DNA of 37,759 nt from an uncultured Lautropia sp. Lineage in GTDB: Bacteria; Pseudomonadota; Gammaproteobacteria; Burkholderiales; Burkholderiaceae_E. The notes beneath the pieces were generated by a model. It saw only the letters and a list, made by a program, of their open reading frames with translations. It did not search any database and had not been told where the DNA came from. Where the stretch lies: assembly GCA_938046755.1 (NCBI GenBank), contig CALIXC010000205.1, forward strand, positions 1 through 37,759. Direction: 5' to 3'. The position numbers and the translations under genes were made by a program. Shown one piece after another: positions 32,704 through 37,759 of the stretch (the first letter of the stretch is position 1; each line of letters opens with the position of its first letter).

Positions 32704-33476
32704 GCGGCTGCGAACCGAGCCCGGCGGGTTTTCCGGCGGGGCAGGGGCTGCTTTCGTTCAAGGGCTGTCTCATTCACCCAGGTGCGGGTGGGCGAGGCGG
32801 CCCTGTTCGTTTTTTTTGGGGGCTCTGCCCCTTGGCCACGGTCTACGCCTGTCAGGGGCCTGGAGACATCGGCGTGAGGGCTGTTCAGGTATCACGGTGC
32901 TGTCCGTGGGCAGCGAGGGCTGTGCGGAGCCCCCGCGGCGTCTTCCGTGGGCTCGTCCGGCGTGCTCGATTATCCGGATCAATCCATTTCATAAAAGAAT
33001 TAAATAATCATTCTCGCTATCGCTTTTCTTGTCATGCCGTTCAGGGGCGAATGGCTGCCGACTGGCGGATGATGCGGGTTTTCAGGGGATATAGGGGAAA
33101 ACCATTTGCCGTGCATGCTACGCGTTGGTGCAGTGCGGCGAGTACAATTTCAGCACTTGCAGAAATAACAGGGCTGCAGGCTGGTCCAGGCCTCGGGCGC
33201 TCCCGAGGCAGGGCGCAACCGCCCGGAAAGCCCCGGACATGGCGCACGGTGCGCCATTCGGGCTCCCGGCGGGTGACGACTCCTGTCTGGTCGGGCCAGG
33301 GCGATTTCCTGCTGTACGGGGCCATCGTGCGCCCCGGTTCCGTCGACCGGGCGGACAGCAGTTGCCGCAGGTGGGGTGCTCTCCGGACCTGGACAGGGCG
33401 GAGCATGGCGCCTCGGCTTGCGCGGAATCGTCCCCATATACCCGTTACGGATCGATGATGGCCTTAGGAGAAGTCC
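32704..33476 (+). promoter_or_regulatory. 773-bp gap: DUF1269 gene end and acnB leader
   Basis: No gene is supported. A T8 tract at 32810-32817 after a weak GC stem may end the DUF1269 transcript. The stretch 32960-33030 is AT-rich with a Fur-like site (listed separately). A TATAAT-like TACAAT lies at 33143-33148 without a good -35. Downstream are perfect hairpins: GCCTCGGG-CGCT-CCCGAGGC (33190-33209) and ATGGCGCAC-G-GTGCGCCAT (33239-33257). If transcription starts near 33155 the acnB leader is about 320 nt long and structured. Confidence 0.5.
32997..33015. promoter_or_regulatory. Fur-like site upstream of acnB
   Basis: GAATTAAATAATCATTCTC matches 13 of 19 positions of the classical Fur consensus GATAATGATAATCATTATC. 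The right half is nearly perfect. It lies 460 bp upstream of the acnB start in an AT-rich island. Confidence 0.45.
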
Positions 33477-36086
33477 ATGCTGAATGAGTATCGCCAACAT
33501 GTTGCCGAGCGCGCGGCGCTGGGCATTCCTCCCCTGGCACTGGATGCCAAACAGACTGCCGAGCTGATCGAGCTGATCAAGAATCCGCCTGCCGGCGAAG
33601 AAGAATTCCTGATGGATCTGCTCACCTACCGGGTGCCGCCGGGGGTGGACGATGCCGCCAAGGTCAAGGCCAGCTTCCTGGCCGCCGTTGCCCATGGTGA
33701 CATCAAGGTTGGGCTGATCTGTAGAACCAAGGCCACCGAGCTGCTGGGCACGATGCTCGGGGGCTATAACGTCCATCCGCTGATCGAGCTGCTGGACGAT
33801 CCCGAAGTGGCCGGTGTGGCCGCCAACGCCCTGAAGAAGATGCTGCTGATGTTCGACTTCTTCAACGACGTGGCCGCCAAGGCCAAGGCCGGCAATGCCA
33901 AGGCCCAGGAAGTGATGCAGAGCTGGGCGGACGCCGAATGGTTCACCAGCCGTCCCAAGGTGCCCGAGAAGATCACCGTCACGGTCTTCAAGGTGCCCGG
34001 CGAGACCAACACCGACGACCTCTCGCCCGCGCCCGATGCCTGGAGCCGTCCGGACATCCCGCTGCACTACCTGGCCATGCTGAAGAACACCCGTCCCGAC
34101 GCGGCCTTCAAGCCCGAGGAAGACGGCAAGCGCGGCCCCATCAAGTTCATCGAGGACCTGAAGAAGAAGGGTCACCTGGTGGCCTACGTGGGCGACGTGG
34201 TGGGGACCGGCTCCAGCCGGAAGTCGGCTACCAACAGCGTGATCTGGGCCACCGGCCAGGACATCCCCTACGTGCCCAACAAGCGCTTCGGCGGTGTCAC
34301 GCTGGGCGGCAAGATTGCCCCCATCTTCTTCAACACGCAGGAAGACTCCGGCTCGCTGCCCATCGAGGTGGATGTCTCGAAGATGGAGATGGGCGACGTG
34401 CTCGACATCTTCCCCTACGAGGGCCGTATCGAGAAGAACGGCGAGAAGATTGCCGACTTCACCCTGAAGAGCCAGGTGCTGCTGGACGAGGTGCAGGCTG
34501 GCGGCCGCATCAACCTGATCATCGGCCGCTCGCTCACGGCCAAGGCCCGCGAGGCGCTGGGCCTGCCGGCGTCCACCGCGTTCCGCCTGCCCAAGGCACC
34601 GGTCGATACCGGCAAGGGCTTCACGCTGGCGCAGAAGATGGTCGGTCGTGCCTGTGGTCTGCCCGAGGGGCAGGGCATCCGTCCGGGCACCTACTGCGAG
34701 CCGCGCATGACGACCGTGGGCAGCCAGGACACCACCGGCCCCATGACCCGCGACGAGCTGAAGGACCTGGCCTGCCTGGGCTTCTCGGCCGACATGGTGA
34801 TGCAGTCGTTCTGTCATACCGCCGCCTATCCCAAGCCGGTGGACGTGAAGACGCACCGCGAGCTGCCTGCCTTCATCAGCAACCGGGGCGGCGTGGCACT
34901 GCGTCCGGGTGACGGCGTCATCCACTCGTGGCTCAACCGCCTGCTGCTGCCCGACACCGTGGGTACCGGCGGCGACAGCCACACGCGCTTCCCGATCGGT
35001 ATCAGCTTCCCGGCAGGTTCGGGTCTGGTGGCCTTCGGTGCCGCTACCGGCGTGATGCCGCTGGACATGCCGGAAAGCGTGCTGGTGCGCTTCAAGGGCG
35101 AGCTGCAGCCCGGCGTCACGCTGCGTGACCTGGTGCATGCCATTCCGCTCTACGCCATCAAGGCGGGGCTGCTCACCGTGGCCAAGGCCGGCAAGAAGAA
35201 CATCTTCTCGGGCCGCATCCTGGAGATCGAGGGTCTGCCCAAGCTGAAGGTCGAGCAGGCGTTCGAGCTGTCCGACGCCTCGGCCGAGCGCTCGGCGGCG
35301 GGTTGTACGATCAAGCTCGACAAGGAGCCGATCATCGAGTACCTCAAGTCGAACATCGTTCTGATGAAGAACATGATCGCCGATGGGTACCAGGACGCCA
35401 AGACGCTGGCACGCCGCATCGAGAAGGTCGAGCAGTGGCTGGCCAATCCGCAGCTGCTGGAAGCGGACGCCGACGCCGAATACGCGGCCGTGATCGAGAT
35501 CGACATGAACGAGATCAAGGAGCCCATCGTCTGCTGCCCGAACGACCCGGACGACGCCAAGCTGCTGTCCGACGTGGCCGGCACCAAGATCGACGAGGCG
35601 TTCATCGGTTCGTGCATGACCAACATCGGTCACTTCCGTGCGGCAGCCCGCCTGCTGGGCGGCCAGCGTGACATCCCCGTCAAGCTGTGGGTGGCACCGC
35701 CTACCAAGATGGACCAGAACGAGCTGATCAAGGAAGGTCACTACGCTGCCTTCGGTACCGCGGGCGCGCGTACCGAGATGCCGGGCTGCTCGCTGTGCAT
35801 GGGCAACCAGGCCCAGGTGCGCGAAGGGGCCACCGTCATTTCCACCAGCACCCGCAACTTCCCCAACCGGCTGGGCAAGAACACCAACGTGTTCCTGGGC
35901 TCTGCCGAGCTGGCGGCCATTGCGTCGCGTCTGGGCAAGCTGCCCACGCCGCAGGAGTACCTGAAGGAAATGGGCGTGGTGGATTCCGACAAGGAGAGCA
36001 TCTACCGCTACATGAACTTCGACCAGATTCCCGAGTACGTGGAAGTGGCGCAGGGGCAGCAGAACGCGCTGGAACAGCATCCCTGA
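33477..36086 (+). CDS. acnB: Aconitate hydratase B
   Basis: An 869-residue AcnB, which interconverts citrate and isocitrate in the TCA cycle and can act as an apo-protein RNA binder when iron is low. The [4Fe-4S] ligands are visible as Cys713 (GSCMTN), Cys771 and Cys774 (PGCSLCMGN), at almost the same positions as in E. coli (710, 769, 772). The N-terminal HEAT-like domain (VAERAALGIPPLALDAKQTAELIE) and the swivel domain (TNTDDLSPA) are in the AcnB order. The ATG at 33477 has TTAGGAG 6-7 bp upstream. A strong terminator follows at 36174. Iron control is suggested by nearby Fur sites. Confidence 0.97.
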   Translation: MLNEYRQHVAERAALGIPPLALDAKQTAELIELIKNPPAGEEEFLMDLLTYRVPPGVDDAAKVKASFLAAVAHGDIKVGLICRTKATELLGTMLGGYNVHPLIELLDDPEVAGVAANALKKMLLMFDFFNDVAAKAKAGNAKAQEVMQSWADAEWFTSRPKVPEKITVTVFKVPGETNTDDLSPAPDAWSRPDIPLHYLAMLKNTRPDAAFKPEEDGKRGPIKFIEDLKKKGHLVAYVGDVVGTGSSRKSATNSVIWATGQDIPYVPNKRFGGVTLGGKIAPIFFNTQEDSGSLPIEVDVSKMEMGDVLDIFPYEGRIEKNGEKIADFTLKSQVLLDEVQAGGRINLIIGRSLTAKAREALGLPASTAFRLPKAPVDTGKGFTLAQKMVGRACGLPEGQGIRPGTYCEPRMTTVGSQDTTGPMTRDELKDLACLGFSADMVMQSFCHTAAYPKPVDVKTHRELPAFISNRGGVALRPGDGVIHSWLNRLLLPDTVGTGGDSHTRFPIGISFPAGSGLVAFGAATGVMPLDMPESVLVRFKGELQPGVTLRDLVHAIPLYAIKAGLLTVAKAGKKNIFSGRILEIEGLPKLKVEQAFELSDASAERSAAGCTIKLDKEPIIEYLKSNIVLMKNMIADGYQDAKTLARRIEKVEQWLANPQLLEADADAEYAAVIEIDMNEIKEPIVCCPNDPDDAKLLSDVAGTKIDEAFIGSCMTNIGHFRAAARLLGGQRDIPVKLWVAPPTKMDQNELIKEGHYAAFGTAGARTEMPGCSLCMGNQAQVREGATVISTSTRNFPNRLGKNTNVFLGSAELAAIASRLGKLPTPQEYLKEMGVVDSDKESIYRYMNFDQIPEYVEVAQGQQNALEQHP

Positions 36087-36173
36087 GATGCCTACCCGGT
36101 GCGTGGCAGGGGTCCGGCGTTATGCTGGGGCCTGACGGCGAACCGGGCACCTTGCAGCCGTTGATGCAAGAAG

Positions 36174-36200
36174 AACGGCCTCCCTCGGGAGGCCGTTTTG
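36174..36200 (+). terminator. Rho-independent terminator of acnB
   Basis: A perfect 10-bp stem AACGGCCTCC (36174-36183) / GGAGGCCGTT (36188-36197) with a 4-nt loop runs into a short T tract (TTTTG). It lies 88 bp after the acnB stop. Confidence 0.85.
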
Positions 36201-36370
36201 CTGTTCAGGCACCGGGTTCAGGTACTGGCACCTGGTTCTGGACCAAGGGTCAGGAGCCAGAGTTCAGAAGCCAGGGCTCAGGTGCCGGAGTTCAGGCACC
36301 GGGTTCAGGCGCCTGGGGGCGGGTACCTGGGGTCGCGTGCCTGGGGTCGAGTACCTGGCCGGCGCCTGGA
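36201..36370. repeat. Degenerate minisatellite-like repeat
   Basis: GTTCAGGCACCGGGTTCAGG occurs exactly at 36203-36222 and 36290-36309. Between and after these are many imperfect copies of short words such as GTTCAGG, CACCTGG, GTACCTGG and CCTGGGG-CG. It lies in the convergent gap between acnB and the FmdE-like gene. There are no regular spacers, so it is not a CRISPR. It looks like a decayed tandem repeat. Confidence 0.65.
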
Positions 36371-36380
36371 TGGCAGGACA

Positions 36381-37124
36381 TCACGCAGAGGACCAGGGCC
36401 GGATCTGCACCAGCTCGTCGTCATCGGCATGGTCAATGAGGATGGCGCGAACACGCTCCTGCCACACTTCCCCGAAGCGCTGCATTTCGGCCGGGGTGGC
36501 ATAGCCGCTGACCGCCTTGGGCAGCAGCGCCTGCATGTCGGGGTGGAAGGGGATGATGCCGGCATTCAGTTCCACCTGCACGGCCGCGCCGGTGTCGCGG
36601 CGCTTCAGCACCAGCATGCCGTCGATGGATGCAGCACCGTACTGCAGCAGATCCTGCCGCTTGAAGCGGTGCGCCGGGCCAATGCCGTGGAAGCCCGTCT
36701 CGGCGGCGGCGCCCGTCAGCAGCGTGGCGATGGAAGCAATCACGCCGGTGGTGCCTTCGTGGCGCTCGTCACGCATCAGCACGTCGATGTTGCCGCGCTC
36801 GGGAATGTCGTCACCGTACAGGGCCTTCAGGCCGCGGATGACCATCAGCCAGCTGCCGGCCACGGTGGGGCAGGAGTGGCCGGCCAGCCGCACGGCATCC
36901 AGGTAGCGATAGGTGAGGATGCCGTCGCGCGTGGCGCCCAGGAAGCGGGCCAGACCGTCCTGCACCGTCAGCGTGGGCGCCTGGTCGAAGAAGGCCGGGT
37001 AGCCTGCCGGTGTGAAGGCCAGTGGGTTGGAAGCTGGCGCCAGGTGGCCGTTGGTCTGGGAAGGCTGCCCCGGCCGGAAGGCGGGGGCATCAAGGGGAGC
37101 AGTCGGAGTCAGGGTAGCGGGCAT
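36381..37124 (-). CDS. FmdE-like protein
   Basis: A 247-residue protein resembling the FmdE family (named for the formylmethanofuran dehydrogenase subunit E region, but widespread in bacteria with unknown role). The hallmark metal-site segment LAGHSCPTVAGSWLM gives His83 and Cys85. It is followed by family-like sequence FHGIGPAHRFKRQD. No C-terminal zinc ribbon is present. The start chosen is the ATG at 37124 (MPATLTPTAPLD). An ATG at 37154 is possible, and longer frames run through a terminator hairpin and are unlikely. The first 40 residues are Pro/Ala-rich and probably disordered. Convergent with acnB. Function unknown; a metal-binding or molybdenum/tungsten-related role would be only inference. 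Confidence 0.65.
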   Translation of the reverse strand: MPATLTPTAPLDAPAFRPGQPSQTNGHLAPASNPLAFTPAGYPAFFDQAPTLTVQDGLARFLGATRDGILTYRYLDAVRLAGHSCPTVAGSWLMVIRGLKALYGDDIPERGNIDVLMRDERHEGTTGVIASIATLLTGAAAETGFHGIGPAHRFKRQDLLQYGAASIDGMLVLKRRDTGAAVQVELNAGIIPFHPDMQALLPKAVSGYATPAEMQRFGEVWQERVRAILIDHADDDELVQIRPWSSA

Positions 37125-37272
37125 CGTTTCATCTCTTGGAAGCAGGGCCGTCATGGGCTGCCTATAGAGATAACACGCGATGCCGGACGCAGACTTGACA
37201 ACCGGCAATTGCCGGGGCGGATGCCCTGCCATCCATGTGGGCGACGACAGAGAACAGCAGGGCGTTGCAGGC

Positions 37273-37299
37273 AAAAAAAGGGTGTCTTGCAACACCCTT
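37273..37299 (-). terminator. Minus-strand intrinsic terminator
   Basis: Read on the minus strand, AAGGGTGT (37299-37292) pairs perfectly with ACACCCTT (37285-37278) across a 6-nt loop and is followed by a run of seven T. It lies upstream of the FmdE-like gene and ends a transcript coming from the right, where no protein gene is found. Confidence 0.85.
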
Positions 37300-37554
37300 G
37301 AAAAGTGAGTGTCCCCGCAACAGGGCGGACGACACGGACGGAGATTGATTGCGCGCCTGTCAGGAGCAGGTCCGCGGGATGGGACGGGGCTGCATGGTCC
37401 GATGCGCACCTTCAGCGGGCAGAGGGTGCTTGTCTCTGGATCATGAGCGGATGAAAGGGCACTGCCGTGAGATCTTCCGGATGTCTTTGCTTGTAACGTC
37501 TGCGAAAACGTCCGGAGCGTCCGTCATTCCCGGATTGCTTCTGGTCGGGTTGCG
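37273..37554 (-). ncRNA. Candidate Fur-regulated small RNA (about 280 nt)
   Basis: A discrete minus-strand unit with no convincing protein. It has its own promoter (-35 TTGATA, -10 TAGACT) overlapping a perfect Fur box. It ends at a strong intrinsic terminator and is insulated upstream by another. The only short frame with a start codon is 28 codons (37441-37527), without a good ribosome site. The organisation is that of iron-responsive sRNAs such as RyhB, PrrF and NrrF, although at about 280 nt it is longer than those. Existence is inferred, not shown. Confidence 0.45.
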
Positions 37555-37560
37555 GCAGTA

Positions 37561-37589
37561 AGTCTATCAATTGTGATAATTATTATCAA
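37561..37589 (-). promoter_or_regulatory. Minus-strand sigma-70 promoter embedded in the Fur box
   Basis: On the minus strand TTGATA (37589-37584, 5 of 6 to consensus) is followed by a 17-bp spacer and TAGACT (37566-37561, 4 of 6). Predicted start of transcription is near 37554. The -35 box and spacer overlap the Fur site, so Fur binding would block RNA polymerase. Confidence 0.6.
37574..37588. promoter_or_regulatory. Perfect Fur box
   Basis: TGATAATTATTATCA is an exact match to the 7-1-7 Fur consensus TGATAAT-N-ATTATCA, a perfect 15-bp inverted repeat. Strong evidence for iron-dependent repression of the overlapping promoter. Confidence 0.88.
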
Positions 37590-37601
37590 TATGTAGGTAT
37601 G

Positions 37602-37625
37602 AAAAAAGCCTTCATGGGGAAGGCT
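37602..37625 (-). terminator. Minus-strand terminator of the right-edge gene
   Basis: On the minus strand AGCCTTC (37625-37619) pairs with GAAGGCT (37613-37607) around a 5-nt loop and is followed by TTTTTT. It lies 10 bp after the stop of the partial gene at the right edge. Confidence 0.85.
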
Positions 37626-37634
37626 CTGGGTGAC

Positions 37635-37759
37635 TCATAGTTCAGGCAGATCCGACAGACTCTGCAGGGTCGGCATGCCCGCGTTGTCCCGGGCATGCCG
37701 GCCGGCCGTTTGGATGTTGCGTATACGGCCGGAGGTCTTGAACGCTGGCTTACGGCTTG
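37635..37759 (-). CDS. C-terminal fragment of an unidentified protein (partial)
   Basis: An open minus-strand frame enters from the right edge and ends at TGA 37637-37635, just before the terminator. The visible 40 residues include RKPAFKTSGRIRNIQ and end in LQSLSDLPEL. The segment is basic and then acidic. I do not recognise the family. The reading frame is supported by the position of its stop directly before a terminator with the right polarity. Confidence 0.5.
   Translation of the reverse strand, partial: SRKPAFKTSGRIRNIQTAGRHARDNAGMPTLQSLSDLPEL

Noticed and set aside
32810..32817. T8 tract as a strong intrinsic terminator of the DUF1269-like gene
   Set aside because: The upstream GC stem is only about 4 bp long, so it is mentioned within the gap description and not called as a terminator.
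36201..36370. CRISPR array
   Set aside because: The repeats are short, imperfect and overlapping, with no spacers of constant length and no cas genes nearby.
37441..37527. 28-codon minus-strand frame, considered as a HemP-like haem uptake peptide because of the Fur box
   Set aside because: The first residues loosely resemble HemP-type leaders, but the conserved YRLRLT...KLILTK end is absent in any frame and the ribosome site is poor.

Overview
The window is high-GC, densely coded bacterial DNA. Its gene content fits a betaproteobacterium, probably Burkholderiales. The evidence is an exosortase-A (XrtA)-type exopolysaccharide locus, AceK, AcnB, an OprC-like copper receptor and RyhB/Fur-type iron control. 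A Lautropia-like genus is possible, but I cannot prove it from sequence alone.

Region 1 (1-18276, minus strand) is one very tight operon of 13 genes, with gaps of 2-13 bp or overlaps of 4-17 bp except for one 96-bp gap. Read in the direction of transcription it holds: outer-membrane export lipoprotein, Wzz-like chain-length protein, bacterial tyrosine autokinase, ExeA-like secretion ATPase, Wzx-type flippase, polysaccharide deacetylase, GT2, tandem GT4-GT4 fusion, asparagine-synthetase-like protein without the glutaminase Cys, GT4, a complete asparagine-synthetase-like amidotransferase, a second deacetylase, and an O-antigen-ligase/Wzy-like membrane protein. Together they would build, modify, flip, polymerise and export an acidic or amidated exopolysaccharide. 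No exosortase or PEP-CTERM substrate is in the window. The last protein runs in frame, at the left edge, into a stretch that is clearly homologous to the middle of glutamate-cysteine ligase (GshA), with an abrupt change of codon use. This is either a real gene fusion or an assembly junction.

Region 2 (18277-24366) starts with a 700-bp intergenic stretch full of dyads and short repeats. It continues with housekeeping genes: coaA (plus), a convergent thiolase and aceK (minus, probably one operon), and a DHH-family phosphoesterase (plus) closed by a terminator.

Region 3 (24600-31881, plus) is a copper locus. A DUF2946 protein of the CruR/CutF type is followed directly by a strong stem-loop. After it come an MbnP-like four-Cys lipoprotein, an MbnH-like di-haem peroxidase-family protein, an OprC-like TonB-dependent copper receptor with the C-x3-M copper motif, and an undescribed Ig-like lipoprotein with a Cys/Met/His-rich C-terminus. 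This combination suggests copper uptake and handling with post-transcriptional copper control.

Region 4 (31882-37759) holds a DUF1269-like membrane-associated protein, acnB with a long structured leader and an upstream Fur-like site, a minisatellite-like repeat, and an FmdE-like gene on the minus strand. Next to that gene lies a perfect Fur box embedded in a minus-strand promoter, bounded by two minus-strand terminators. This layout predicts a roughly 280-nt iron-regulated small RNA that is not annotated as a gene. A gene fragment enters from the right edge on the minus strand.
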